DNA from: Verrucomicrobiota bacterium
GTDB taxonomy: Bacteria > Verrucomicrobiota > Verrucomicrobiia > Limisphaerales > Fontisphaeraceae
Reading direction: 5' to 3'
NCBI GenBank assembly: GCA_037139415.1
Contig: JBAXGN010000041.1
Location: forward strand, 1-45,971
DNA length: 45,971 nt
Numbering within the stretch: the stretch's first letter is position 1; each line of letters opens with the position of its first letter. A model generated the notes under the pieces. That model had not been told where the DNA came from. It was given only the letters and a program-made list of their open reading frames with translations, and ran no database searches. Positions 1-8,379 of this stretch are shown piece after piece. The translations under genes and the position numbers were made by a program.

Positions 1-55
1 TGCTGCGGTCGAAAGTTTGAGGATGTGAGCGTTGTTATAACTTAACATAGTAATA

Positions 56-1291
56 TTAGTTTCCCTCGATCACGCGATAAAAGCCCGTGCCGGGCGTCAA
101 AGGGAGATCAATTTGGGAGTTGGTTGACGCTGCCGTGAAGGGGTGTTCCCAATCTTCCCAATGGCCAAGCTGCAGATTGGTCCGAAACTGAAGATGGTAG
201 GCGCGGCCGTTTTCGGTTGCCAATAGAGCCCGTAGAGCCCCCGAGGAATGAACCCCTTGAGAGCGGACCGCGACCGGGTATGGCCGCGCCCCAGTCAAAA
301 TTGGCGTGCCCGGCTCCGGCTCGAACGCCCACGCACCCACCACCGGGCCGAAATGTTTCGGTGACAGGAACACATGAATCCATCCAAAATGGTCGCCATC
401 AGCCAGCGGTATTTTGACGCCTATGTAACCATCACCCAGCCGCCCCATATCGCCGTCGAACGGAGTGTAGCAACTATCGAAACTGCATCTGGTGAGTCCA
501 GCAAAAGCTGAACTGCTCCACGTCAGGTTGGTGGGCGTCATCACTCCGATACTTTGACCCATGGGAAGAACGGCGCAGCGGTCCCCGGCCAGCAGCAATT
601 GGTTGCTGGACAGGCAGGTGAGCCAATAGTTTTCAACTGTAAAGCCGGGGATCGAATAGAAACAGACGGATTGCCCATCCAACTTTAAGTCCGGCAGCCC
701 ATCGCCATTGAGATCGACTGTATTGCAATACTCGGAAGACCCAGGGAACGGAACCAGGCGTTCGACGTACCAGGCCGTAGTCGAGCGCGGGTTTCTGGGC
801 CAGTCCGCGGGCCAATTCATGGCCCCCGAACCGGGGACCGCCTGCAAGAGACCACCGACCGTCGGTGGAATTTCCCAACGGTCTTCCTCTCGCCAGCCGT
901 TCTCGAATAAGACAAAATATCCCCAGCCCGCCTGCACCTCCCGGAGCGTCGTCTCGTTCAACTGGAACCTGCCGCTATAGTGCAGGGCCGCATACGAGCC
1001 ATCGCCCGCCGGGACGTTGGTGGGCTGGCCGTCTTCAAGCGGTACAATAATCTGCCGGGAGTCAGTGAACAAGGCCGCTCCGGAGAAACGCGCAAAAGCC
1101 GTGGCGAGATCAATTTCAAAATGCATTTGATTACTTTGAATTTCAAACGCGCCTCCCCCTGCAAACGATGAAACATTATTGGATACCTGTGACAAGAAGC
1201 AGATGAAATGGGCATTGGTGCCCGACGCTACCTGAGCACTCACCGAGAGTGCCGCCAGCAGCACAACGAAAATATGTACACACACTCTCAC
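56..1291 (-). CDS. Secreted protein of unknown function with C-terminal FYRV tail
   Basis: A 411-residue protein read from a GTG start. Residues 1-19 form a Sec signal peptide ending in the A-rich stretch LLAALSVSAQ, so it is probably exported. Residues 193-206 (DLNGDGLPDLKLDG) look like a calcium-binding DxDG loop of the dockerin/FG-GAP kind. The last 50 residues carry the pattern Y-x-L-Q-F-R-T-N-L...W followed by GTGFYRV, a C-terminal module that recurs in secreted Verrucomicrobiota proteins. I do not recognise a catalytic family. It lies alone, divergent from the next gene, and its promoter should lie in the 330-bp gap to its right. The coding assignment is firm; the function is unknown. 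Confidence 0.8.
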   Translation of the reverse strand: MRVCVHIFVVLLAALSVSAQVASGTNAHFICFLSQVSNNVSSFAGGGAFEIQSNQMHFEIDLATAFARFSGAALFTDSRQIIVPLEDGQPTNVPAGDGSYAALHYSGRFQLNETTLREVQAGWGYFVLFENGWREEDRWEIPPTVGGLLQAVPGSGAMNWPADWPRNPRSTTAWYVERLVPFPGSSEYCNTVDLNGDGLPDLKLDGQSVCFYSIPGFTVENYWLTCLSSNQLLLAGDRCAVLPMGQSIGVMTPTNLTWSSSAFAGLTRCSFDSCYTPFDGDMGRLGDGYIGVKIPLADGDHFGWIHVFLSPKHFGPVVGAWAFEPEPGTPILTGARPYPVAVRSQGVHSSGALRALLATENGRAYHLQFRTNLQLGHWEDWEHPFTAASTNSQIDLPLTPGTGFYRVIEGN

Positions 1292-1461
1292 AACGCACAG
1301 ATGCTTTCTTCAATCATGCCCCGCATACCTTCGCAGCATGACTGTTTTGACTATTTGCGTCCAGTTACAAAGTTGTAACTTTAATCGCCCGGGCTCAAAT
1401 CCGTTTTGCCCAATTCAAATTCGGTGTCAGACCATCGCAACTCAGCAACCTTTTGAGTTGG

Positions 1462-1503
1462 CGCCAATGGCTGATTGCGCAGCCATCCGTGCAAGCGGGT
1501 GCT
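1462..1503 (-). pseudogene. Fragment of a REP-associated transposase C-terminus
   Basis: On the minus strand this stretch reads STRLHGWLRNQPLA. It matches the end of the longer transposase remnant at 33931-34113 (PRLHGWLRNQLL), and the DNA is near-identical around ggatggctgcgcaatcagc. The matching frame has no transposase-like sequence before it. The motif AAATTCGGTGTCAGAC at 1419-1434 also occurs in similar form at 8283-8298. I read the 1292-1621 gap as decayed REP/RAYT-type debris. Apart from this fragment and the probable promoters of the divergent flanking genes, I see nothing in it. Confidence 0.4.
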
Positions 1504-1621
1504 GCCTCCTTTTCCTTTTCTGATAGTTTTTTACTGCGGAAATGAGAGCCGGTTCGAGATGCCTTCGTTCGGGTGGCTTTGCGGCTTGAAAAATATTTCC
1601 GGAGGGGCGAGAGTTCGCCGC

Positions 1622-2686
1622 GTGAAATCGCGTGCATGGCTTTTACCTTTTTTTGCCCTGGCGTGGGGCCTGTCGGCGGCCACTTCGGAGGAAATCTGGA
1701 AGGTTTACCGCCGGGGCGAGGCCGCCCGCGCAGCGGAGCTTGGGCTGGCCGCCCTCAAGGACAAGCCGGAGGACATGGAATTGCGTCAGGTGACCGGTCG
1801 CGCGCTGGTGGATAGCGAGCAATTTGCCGTCGCCCTGTCGCATTTGGAGAAGGTAGTGCAGTTGGATACCAACCGTAGTTGGCAATCGGCCTGGGCGCTG
1901 GGCTACGCTGGCTACGCGCATTTTGGTTTGGGCGATGCCGAAAAATCCCGCAAGGCGCTGGAGGACTCGCTGGCCTTTAAGGCTACGCGCAACGTCATCA
2001 GTTTTGCCCAGCACGGCCAGATGCTGTTCGGGTTTTCCGGCGTGTACTCCAATTGGACGGCCCAAGAGACCGCCCATTTCCAGTTTCATTTTTCATCGGC
2101 TACGCCACCTGCTGGACAGACCAATTTTGCGGAACGGCACGAGGCGGCGTTTGAGGCCATCAACCGCTTTTTCGAGGCCAAGCTGCCCAAGAAAATTGAT
2201 TTCTTCGTCTGGGGGACCAGTGGGGAGGCCGAGACCGCCGGGTTGGGCACCCTGGGCTTTGCGCGCCCGGAGATGGGCATCGTCCATTCCCATTGGCGGC
2301 AGACGACCGGCCACGAGATGACCCACATCATCAGCCGGCAGGCGCTCAAGCCGGTTAAAGTCACCGCTCTGATCAATGAGGGCGTGGCGGTGTATTTTGA
2401 CCAGACCGGACGCAACCGCGAGCAGACCGCCCGCGCAGCTCTGCGCGAGGCCAAGGTCGAAACCCTGTCGCTGGTGGCGCTCTGGGCCCAGATGCGCGCC
2501 GTGGATGATATAGTGACTTACCCGGTGGCTGGCGCGGTGATCGAGCGGTTGCGCCAACAAGGCGGCGACGACAAGCTTCGGCAATTGCTGTGCGACCAAT
2601 CCATCGAGTCCGCGCGCCAGATCTATGGCGCGGTCTTCGACGGCTGGCTCAGGGAACTGGAATCCGATCTCCTGCGAAAAGAGTAG
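1622..2686 (+). CDS. Exported TPR protein with gluzincin (peptidase MA-like) domain
   Basis: The GTG at 1622 is preferred because it gives a clean signal peptide (VKSRAWLLPFFALAWGLSAA), with GGAGGGG about 14 bases upstream. An in-frame ATG at 1559 is the alternative. The N-terminal part is TPR-like, with repeated A-x-x-L-G-x-A-x-L patterns. The C-terminal half has HEMTH at residues 231-235 and a downstream glutamate in NEGVAVYFD at about residue 253. This is the HExxH...E arrangement of gluzincin metalloproteases of the peptidase MA type. It is likely a periplasmic zinc peptidase or a related non-classical member; no substrate can be inferred. It is monocistronic and convergent with the next gene. 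Confidence 0.78.
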   Translation: MKSRAWLLPFFALAWGLSAATSEEIWKVYRRGEAARAAELGLAALKDKPEDMELRQVTGRALVDSEQFAVALSHLEKVVQLDTNRSWQSAWALGYAGYAHFGLGDAEKSRKALEDSLAFKATRNVISFAQHGQMLFGFSGVYSNWTAQETAHFQFHFSSATPPAGQTNFAERHEAAFEAINRFFEAKLPKKIDFFVWGTSGEAETAGLGTLGFARPEMGIVHSHWRQTTGHEMTHIISRQALKPVKVTALINEGVAVYFDQTGRNREQTARAALREAKVETLSLVALWAQMRAVDDIVTYPVAGAVIERLRQQGGDDKLRQLLCDQSIESARQIYGAVFDGWLRELESDLLRKE

Positions 2687-2836
2687 GCCGTTCAGGCGGT
2701 CGGCGCTCAACCCTGTGGTCCTGTGTGGGTGGCGGGAAAGGTCGAACGGCTCGTTTAACCGCATCGCGGCCAGTCCGAAGATAGGCGGTTTGTTTGGTTC
2801 AAAAGCAAATCTATCAGTGTACCAGTTATGACCGAC

Positions 2837-2899
2837 TGGCAAAATCAGGCAAGCATCAATGCTTCGGTGGCGCGGCACAGTTCATCATGCAGGGATTGC
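2837..2899. repeat. 63-bp perfect duplicate, copy 1 (other copy at 35501-35563, inverted)
   Basis: The reverse complement of this segment is identical over 63 bases to 35501-35563. It covers the last 18 codons and stop of the membrane protein at 2845-3831, plus the first few bases beyond the stop. Similarity drops at both ends. Confidence 0.9.
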
Positions 2900-3831
2900 A
2901 CGGCCTGTGCGGCCGGGTCCACTTTGTGGCTACCCAGTGTCCCGATGAAATTGCAGGCGGCATAATGTTGCGCCGCCGCCTCATACTTTTGGATCCATTC
3001 ATTCCGTGCCGGCAGAGTTTCCGGAGCCACCGGCCAGGCGCCGGACTGTGGCCGGATGTGCCCCGTAATTCCCGCCCGCCATGGCTTCGGACTGACGCGC
3101 GCGCGAAAGCATTGTTGGTTCAAACACATGCGGACGTACACCGGGTCCGTACCCAGGGCGGCAAAGAATTCCGCGACGGCTGCCTCTCCCGGTTCAAACG
3201 TGCGGTGCATGACCAGGACCCGGAAACCTGCCGGGGTTCGGTACAGCCGCAAATGCCAATCGGGATTCTGCGCAATGAAGGCATCCATTTTTTTCCGGGC
3301 CAGTTTCTCCATTCCATCCCGCCCGCCCACCCACAGACGATGGATTCCGGCCGCCACCAGCCGACCGACAAACCAACCGATGCACAGACTGACTACAACT
3401 GCCCACAGAGCTCGCCATGCCGGATGCTGCCACAGCGCGATGACCAGCAAGGCCAGACTTATCAGGATGGGGAGAAACTTGATCCAAAGCGGCGAATCCA
3501 TAGCTAGGTCAATATCGGCGAATAGCACATTGGGAGTGTTCAGGCATCTTGCCCCGTAGGCGTTCCGGGTCACAATGGTTTCGCCGTGGTGGGAGACAAT
3601 TTCCTCGCGAATCGGCACACCTTCGGCGCCATTGTACGGAACCTTGGGTTCGCGCCGCAAAAGCTTATCCCCCTTGAGCACCCGCTCCAGCGCTTCTTGT
3701 GCCCGCAGGTCGGCATTGGCTTGGGCTTCTGCCTCGCTCACTTCCGACCAGCCAAAGCGCCGGATGGTCACCTGCCGACCGCGCGTGCGGTGCTGTGCGC
3801 GTCCTTCGGCCCAGAATTGTGGAATGATCAT
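2845..3831 (-). CDS. Membrane protein of unknown function
   Basis: A 328-residue protein opening MIIPQFWAEGRAQH from an ATG. Residues 1-110 are charged and soluble (two A-rich, E-rich helices). A hydrophobic hairpin of two transmembrane segments follows at about 115-160 (FLPILISLALLVIALWQ and ALWAVVVSLCIGWFVG). The remaining 160 residues form a soluble domain with two cysteine-containing stretches. I recognise no enzyme motif. The two-helix hairpin suggests both soluble parts face the same side of the membrane. The last 18 codons are duplicated perfectly at 35501-35563. It is convergent with the peptidase gene and divergent from the sirtuin gene. Confidence 0.72.
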   Translation of the reverse strand: MIIPQFWAEGRAQHRTRGRQVTIRRFGWSEVSEAEAQANADLRAQEALERVLKGDKLLRREPKVPYNGAEGVPIREEIVSHHGETIVTRNAYGARCLNTPNVLFADIDLAMDSPLWIKFLPILISLALLVIALWQHPAWRALWAVVVSLCIGWFVGRLVAAGIHRLWVGGRDGMEKLARKKMDAFIAQNPDWHLRLYRTPAGFRVLVMHRTFEPGEAAVAEFFAALGTDPVYVRMCLNQQCFRARVSPKPWRAGITGHIRPQSGAWPVAPETLPARNEWIQKYEAAAQHYAACNFIGTLGSHKVDPAAQAVQSLHDELCRATEALMLA

Positions 3832-3924
3832 TAGTCAAATGATACCCGATTTTCTCGCAGGAGTCAAAACCGGAAAAGACCATAAGAAGCTGGCGTTTTT
3901 CGTCGGGTTGGTTTTAATTCGCGC

Positions 3925-4629
3925 ATGGCCAAGCTGCTCATCATATCAGGAGCCGGGTTAAGCGCGGAGAGCGGGATCAGCACGTTTCGCGACAGCGACG
4001 GGCTATGGGAGAAACATCGCATTGAAGATGTCTGCAACGGCGCCACCTGGCGGGCGAACTTTGAACTCGTCCATCAATTCTATAATGCGCGACGGGCGCA
4101 GCTCGGGACCGTCAATCCCAATGACGCACACCGCATGATTGCCCGGTGGCAAAGCCGGTACGACACCATCCTGCTCACGCAAAACGTGGATGATCTGCTG
4201 GAGCGGGCGGGGTGTCGCGAGGTGGTTCACCTGCATGGTTTTCTCACCCGCATGTGCTGCGTGGATTGCGGGCACTGCTGGGATATCGGGTATGTGCCTT
4301 GGAAAAGCGGCGCGTGTTGCGTGCTGTGCCCCTCGGTCAGAGGCGTACGGCCGGACATTGTCTTTTTTGGCGAGCAAGCTCCGAACTACGCGGTTTTATG
4401 GCGGGCGCTGGATTCGTTGCGCAGGGAGGATGTACTGCTGGTGATTGGCACGAGCGGCGTGGTGCTGCCCATCACGCAAATGGCGCAGGATTGTCCGAGT
4501 TATCGAATCCTGAACAATCTGGCCAGGGAATCCGCGATTGATGAGGCGGTGTTTGATCAGGTCATCCATCAGCCAGCGACGCAGGCGGCGGCGGCGGTTG
4601 ACCGGCTCTTGAAGACGCGGCTGGGGTGA
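3925..4629 (+). CDS. cobB: Sirtuin, CobB-type NAD-dependent protein deacylase
   Basis: It removes acyl groups from lysines using NAD+. Motifs in order: GAGLSAESGISTFR at residues 9-22 (NAD-binding loop), TQNVDDL at 85-91, VHLHG at 101-105 with the catalytic His104, paired zinc cysteines around 111-118 and 131-135, VRPDIVFFGE at 141-150, and GTSG at 175-178. Tyr53 and Arg56 in FYNARR match the Y-x-x-R pair that lets class III sirtuins (SIRT5, E. coli CobB) bind succinyl- or malonyl-lysine, so desuccinylase activity is plausible. At 234 residues the length is normal and the protein looks complete. It is a single gene with no acetyltransferase or acyl-CoA synthetase beside it. Confidence 0.93.
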   Translation: MAKLLIISGAGLSAESGISTFRDSDGLWEKHRIEDVCNGATWRANFELVHQFYNARRAQLGTVNPNDAHRMIARWQSRYDTILLTQNVDDLLERAGCREVVHLHGFLTRMCCVDCGHCWDIGYVPWKSGACCVLCPSVRGVRPDIVFFGEQAPNYAVLWRALDSLRREDVLLVIGTSGVVLPITQMAQDCPSYRILNNLARESAIDEAVFDQVIHQPATQAAAAVDRLLKTRLG

Positions 4630-4646
4630 GACTTCCCCGAATTCCC

Positions 4647-5663
4647 CTACTTCCGTTTCGCGGGACGCTGCCCATTGTGGCAATCGCCACACGCCACAAC
4701 GTGAATGTTGTGTTTGCTTTGGATGGAAAGGAAAGAGGTGTCCATCTTCTCCACGTTCAGGCCACAATGGGAGTTGGCAGGATGACAGTTGGCGCACGAC
4801 GCTTTGGCGGATTGGGAATGCGAGGAATGGCAGTCGCGGCAGCTCAACCCCTCATGCACCCCGGCGGGAGTGCGGTCATCCCCGGTGCCGAGCTGGCGAA
4901 ACGCATTGGGCGCGTGACATTGTGTGCAAAGCCTCTGGCGCGAGTCCGTCGAGAGTTTCACCACGCGCTCACCCTGCACGATGGGCGTCACCGGCAGAAG
5001 ACTGGAGGAAAAATGGGTATGCTCGCGCCGCACGTAGAGCTGCGGGGACTTGAAACCATCGGACGACTTGTGAACCTGATGGCAGGCCAGGCAGGGAATG
5101 GTCGGCTGGGCAGCCTTGGCCGGATCTTTAAAGGCCCAAGGGCCAGTGGTCGAAATCGGCGTCACGAGGTCTTCGATGTGACCATCGAAAAACATCCCAT
5201 GGCAGCGGAGGCAATCGGGGGAGAGCAATTCCGTCCGGTTGTGCTTGGGGTCAAGAAAGATGCGCGCGTACGTGGCGGAATGGCGGCTGCGCTGCCAATC
5301 GGCGAACGATTCCGGGTGGCATTCCTGGCAGGCCGTGTTCACCGCCAGCACATCCCGTTCCTTGAGCCCGATCGCCTTGGTGGGGGTTCGCGAGAAGTGT
5401 TGCACCACCCGGTTCACATGCGACCGCAGCGCGTGGGTGTCGAGCGTCAGTGAACCGCCATGACAATCGCGACAATGAAAGCTGCGATGGAAGGATTTTG
5501 CCCAGGCGGAATGCATGTCCCCCATTTCGTGACAGGAGGCGCAGGTGCGCTCCGGGTTTCCGAAATGAAAATAGCTCATGCTCCCGATGGCGCTGGTCAG
5601 CAAAAATACACCCACGTAGCCCGTGAGCGCCCAGAACAGTTTTGGACGACGTAAAAAGCTCAT
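4647..5663 (-). CDS. Membrane-anchored nine-haem cytochrome c, NapC/NirT-like N-terminus
   Basis: One N-terminal transmembrane helix (about residues 10-30) anchors a periplasmic domain with nine CxxCH haem sites, at residues 41, 64, 112, 151, 191, 246, 275, 290 and 325. The first two sites (CASCH-EMG, CRDCH-GG) follow the helix closely, as in NapC/NrfH quinol dehydrogenases. The start codon overlaps the stop of the GMC gene (ATGA at 5660-5663), showing translational coupling. Inferred role: it takes electrons from the flavoprotein encoded upstream and passes them to the membrane or other cytochromes. Gluconate and glucoside dehydrogenases usually use a smaller cytochrome, so nine haems here is unusual. 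Confidence 0.88.
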   Translation of the reverse strand: MSFLRRPKLFWALTGYVGVFLLTSAIGSMSYFHFGNPERTCASCHEMGDMHSAWAKSFHRSFHCRDCHGGSLTLDTHALRSHVNRVVQHFSRTPTKAIGLKERDVLAVNTACQECHPESFADWQRSRHSATYARIFLDPKHNRTELLSPDCLRCHGMFFDGHIEDLVTPISTTGPWAFKDPAKAAQPTIPCLACHQVHKSSDGFKSPQLYVRREHTHFSSSLLPVTPIVQGERVVKLSTDSRQRLCTQCHAPNAFRQLGTGDDRTPAGVHEGLSCRDCHSSHSQSAKASCANCHPANSHCGLNVEKMDTSFLSIQSKHNIHVVACGDCHNGQRPAKRK

Positions 5664-7315
5664 TTGAATTTGCTCCCTTTCCAGCCGGTTTTAATGTGGT
5701 TGGAGACCCAATAAGCCAGGGCCATGATAGTCAGGACGGGATTGAAGCCACCATTGGTGACGTTCAGGCTGCCGTCGGCGACAAACAGGTTGTCAATCTG
5801 GTGGACCTGGCCGAACCGGTTGGTGACGGACGTCTTGGGATCGTCCCCCATGCGGCAAGTGCCAGCCTGATGCTGGCCACCGCTGAGCGATAGGCCACCG
5901 AGCGTATTCCGCCAAATGCGCTTGGCCCCCAACTCCTTGACCACCAGCTCGGCTTTCTTGGACAGAAAGTCCCCCAGTTCAAGGTCGTAGGGATGCCGGG
6001 TGCCCGAGAGGCGGCAGACAGGAATACCCCATGCGTCCTTCACCGTCGGATCCACGCTGACGCGCGCCGAAAAGTTGGGAATTTCCTGGATCGGTCCGTG
6101 CAGACGCAACAGGTGCTTGTACTGTTGGCGCTGAAAATCTTTGTGCGCCTTGCCCCAGCGCGGTTCGCCGGGTGGCCGGACATTGCAAAACAGGTAGGGA
6201 AGCGGAATGAATTCGTTCGCCACCATCCCGCCACCGACGAGCCCGGCATTCCCATGGTTAAAATCGCTGAAGGCCACCGTGGCGCCGGGTCCGGCCTCCT
6301 CGTAAACTTCCTGCTCCATGAGCCCGCAGGCACCAACGTAGCCGTGGCCTTGAAGGTTGCGCCCCACCCAGTCGTTGTTGTTGCCAGCCCCGTTGGGAAA
6401 GAGCTTGGACTTGGAATTCAGCAGCAGGCGGGCGGTTTCGGTGGCCGAGGCCGAGACGACGACCAGATCGGCAGGTTGTTCCTGGCCGTGGTTGTTGGCG
6501 TCGAAGTAGCGAACCCCCTGCGCGCGCCCGCGTTCATCCACGATAATTTCCGCCGCCACACAACCGGTGCGCACCTCGCAGTTTCCAGTCGCCAGGGCGA
6601 CGGGCAGAACGGTGTTCTGCGAACCGGCCTTGGCATTGATGGGGCAGGCAAACCCGACGCAGGAACGCATGTGAATACACGCTGGCCGGCCATTGTACGG
6701 CACGGAATTGCGCAGCATGGGAATGGGAAAGGGATGAAAGCCCAGGCGCTTGGCCGCGTCCACGACCATCAGCCCTTGTTTATTATAAGGGAAGGCCGGC
6801 ATGGGGAACGGTTTCTTGCGCGGGCCGCAGAATGGATTGGTGCTGTAATCACCGGACACGCCGATCTCATACTCGGCCTTTTCGTAGAAGGGTTCCAACT
6901 CATCATAGCTGATCGGCCAATCGGCCAGGGTGGAATCCTTTACCTCGCCATACGTGGAACGCATGCGGAAATCCTGCGGCATGAACCGCCAAGCCATGGC
7001 GCCGTAACTCACCGTGCCGCCGCCAACGCAGCCGGCGTTGTTGCAGTAACCGCCTTCGCTGGGGAGAACCACCCGCGTGCTGCCGTTGGAATTGACGACC
7101 ACCCGCCGGTGCCGGAGATCATCAGGGCCAAACGGGTTGCCGAGGGCCGGGGTGCGCTGGGAATTCAGTTCATCGTCATTATGCTCGTCGTAGCGCGGCC
7201 ACTCACCGCGCTCCAGGAGGACGACACGGAGACCCGCCTGGGCCAATTCCTTGGCCACAATTCCACCGCCAGCGCCGGCGCCAACAATGACTGCATTAAC
7301 TTTTGGAAGAGCCAT
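5660..7315 (-). CDS. GMC-family flavoprotein oxidoreductase (gluconate/glucoside dehydrogenase catalytic subunit type)
   Basis: An FAD-dependent alcohol or sugar dehydrogenase of 551 residues. The dinucleotide-binding motif VIVGAGAGGG lies at residues 9-18. The C-terminal catalytic pair is visible as His482 (GGQHQAGTCRMG) and Asn525 (GGFNPVLTIMA), the arrangement of the gluconate/sorbitol/glucoside dehydrogenase branch. No signal peptide is present. In this branch the catalytic subunit is carried out of the cell by the Tat signal of the small subunit, which is encoded 20 bp upstream. The gene overlaps the cytochrome gene by 4 bp. The substrate cannot be read from sequence: gluconate, glucose, sorbitol or glycosides (C3 oxidation) are possible, and the rest of the window favours a glycoside. 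Confidence 0.9.
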   Translation of the reverse strand: MALPKVNAVIVGAGAGGGIVAKELAQAGLRVVLLERGEWPRYDEHNDDELNSQRTPALGNPFGPDDLRHRRVVVNSNGSTRVVLPSEGGYCNNAGCVGGGTVSYGAMAWRFMPQDFRMRSTYGEVKDSTLADWPISYDELEPFYEKAEYEIGVSGDYSTNPFCGPRKKPFPMPAFPYNKQGLMVVDAAKRLGFHPFPIPMLRNSVPYNGRPACIHMRSCVGFACPINAKAGSQNTVLPVALATGNCEVRTGCVAAEIIVDERGRAQGVRYFDANNHGQEQPADLVVVSASATETARLLLNSKSKLFPNGAGNNNDWVGRNLQGHGYVGACGLMEQEVYEEAGPGATVAFSDFNHGNAGLVGGGMVANEFIPLPYLFCNVRPPGEPRWGKAHKDFQRQQYKHLLRLHGPIQEIPNFSARVSVDPTVKDAWGIPVCRLSGTRHPYDLELGDFLSKKAELVVKELGAKRIWRNTLGGLSLSGGQHQAGTCRMGDDPKTSVTNRFGQVHQIDNLFVADGSLNVTNGGFNPVLTIMALAYWVSNHIKTGWKGSKFK

Positions 7316-7335
7316 AGGTGCAGGTAAGTAAAGAT

Positions 7336-7956
7336 TTACGACGGGCGGCCAGGAGTGTAACGGTTCTGGCCGATGAGGTTGGGATACGCCAGGCCGAGCA
7401 TGCGGTAACTGGCATAATCACGGTTGCCACCATGCCGGGGGCTGCCATAGAAGCCCTGCCGGGTATGGTCGAGGACCAGACCGAAGAACGCCGATGGCGA
7501 ACGATCTCCCCAGAGTTCCTTCGGCGCCTTGCCCGTCTCAAGTAGCCGCAAGGCGTCCGTCTGTTGCGCAAAGGGGAGTTGTTCAAAGGGGGTTTTATAC
7601 ACTTGCAGACAGGTCTGGCGAAAGGCTTCCAGCCCCAGACGGTAGCTCTGCTGGTGCCGGGCGAGCACCCCGGAAATCTGGCGGTCAATATAGTAAATCA
7701 CCCCCGCGTCCGTCGCGCCGGGCGTGTCATCGCGCGGGATGATCTGTTCGCAGATCGCGATCAACAACTTGGCCTCGGCTTCGGAAAAAAATCGGTAAGG
7801 GGCCGGGGCCGTGCGGATGAAATGGGTGATGCCGGCAGAGCCACCGACGCCAACGGCGGCCCCGAGGGTGCCCACCGCTGCCAGTTTCAACACCGTGCGT
7901 CGCGACACGCCGTCCGGCTCAACTGCGGCGGCCGTTTGTGAAGGAGTTGGTTTCAT
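7336..7956 (-). CDS. Gluconate 2-dehydrogenase subunit 3-like protein with Tat signal
   Basis: A 206-residue small subunit. Residues 18-27 read SRRTVLKLAA, a twin-arginine signal followed by a glycine/alanine-rich hydrophobic stretch. The mature part (FFSEAEAKLLIAICEQIIPRD...DAGVIYYID) matches the subunit-3 family, which folds onto GMC catalytic subunits and exports them by the hitch-hiker route. It is the first gene of the operon subunit 3 - GMC - cytochrome, 20 bp before the flavoprotein gene. A perfect 19-bp palindrome lies 49 bp upstream of its start. Confidence 0.88.
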   Translation of the reverse strand: MKPTPSQTAAAVEPDGVSRRTVLKLAAVGTLGAAVGVGGSAGITHFIRTAPAPYRFFSEAEAKLLIAICEQIIPRDDTPGATDAGVIYYIDRQISGVLARHQQSYRLGLEAFRQTCLQVYKTPFEQLPFAQQTDALRLLETGKAPKELWGDRSPSAFFGLVLDHTRQGFYGSPRHGGNRDYASYRMLGLAYPNLIGQNRYTPGRPS

Positions 7957-8004
7957 GGGGTCGGCTGCTGGCTGGTACTGGGCAATGGCCTGAAAACAGG
8001 CAGG

Positions 8005-8023
8005 CTGGCAACCGGGTTGCCAG
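8005..8023. promoter_or_regulatory. Perfect 19-bp palindrome upstream of the dehydrogenase operon
   Basis: The sequence CTGGCAACCGGGTTGCCAG has 9-base arms around a central G. It sits 49 bp before the start of the subunit-3 gene and next to the AT-rich stretch at 8041-8075, which could hold the promoter. It may be an operator for a dimeric repressor or an RNA hairpin in the leader. No regulator gene adjoins. Confidence 0.4.
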
Positions 8024-8282
8024 GGCCACCAGTGTTATGGGCAATAATCACGAGCCTATTAATAACGATAATGTTGGCAGGGAGCAAGTCGCAAATACGG
8101 TTTGAAGGCGGCTTGACACGCCGTTAGATTGCATCACCCTCTCACCATGCGAATCACCAGAACACAATTGTTTGAACAACGTTATTGGACTGGAAATTCA
8201 CGATGGTCCGCCCTGGCGCTGGGGCCCGGGCAAAATGACGCACTGGAAAAACATTTACCTCAAGGCGCTGTAATCCGCCTTA

Positions 8283-8361
8283 AATTCGGGGTCAGACTTA
8301 AGCCGAACTCTGAATACCGAGTTACGCCGGAAAAGTTCGGCAAAATGGGAAGCCGAACTGA
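8283..8361. repeat. REP-like element with inverted GCCGAACT/AGTTCGGC arms
   Basis: The motif AAATTCGGGGTCAGAC (also at 1419-1434, one base different) is followed by GCCGAACT at 8302-8309, its inverted match AGTTCGGC at 8334-8341, and another GCCGAACT at 8353-8360. This hairpin-forming intergenic repeat is the only structure I see in the 7957-8379 gap besides the palindrome at 8005-8023. Confidence 0.45.
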
Positions 8362-8379
8362 AGCACATGCAACCTCACC

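Noticed and set aside
5993-7327. 444-codon open frame on the plus strand
   Set aside because: Antisense shadow of the GMC gene, which has intact FAD and catalytic motifs.
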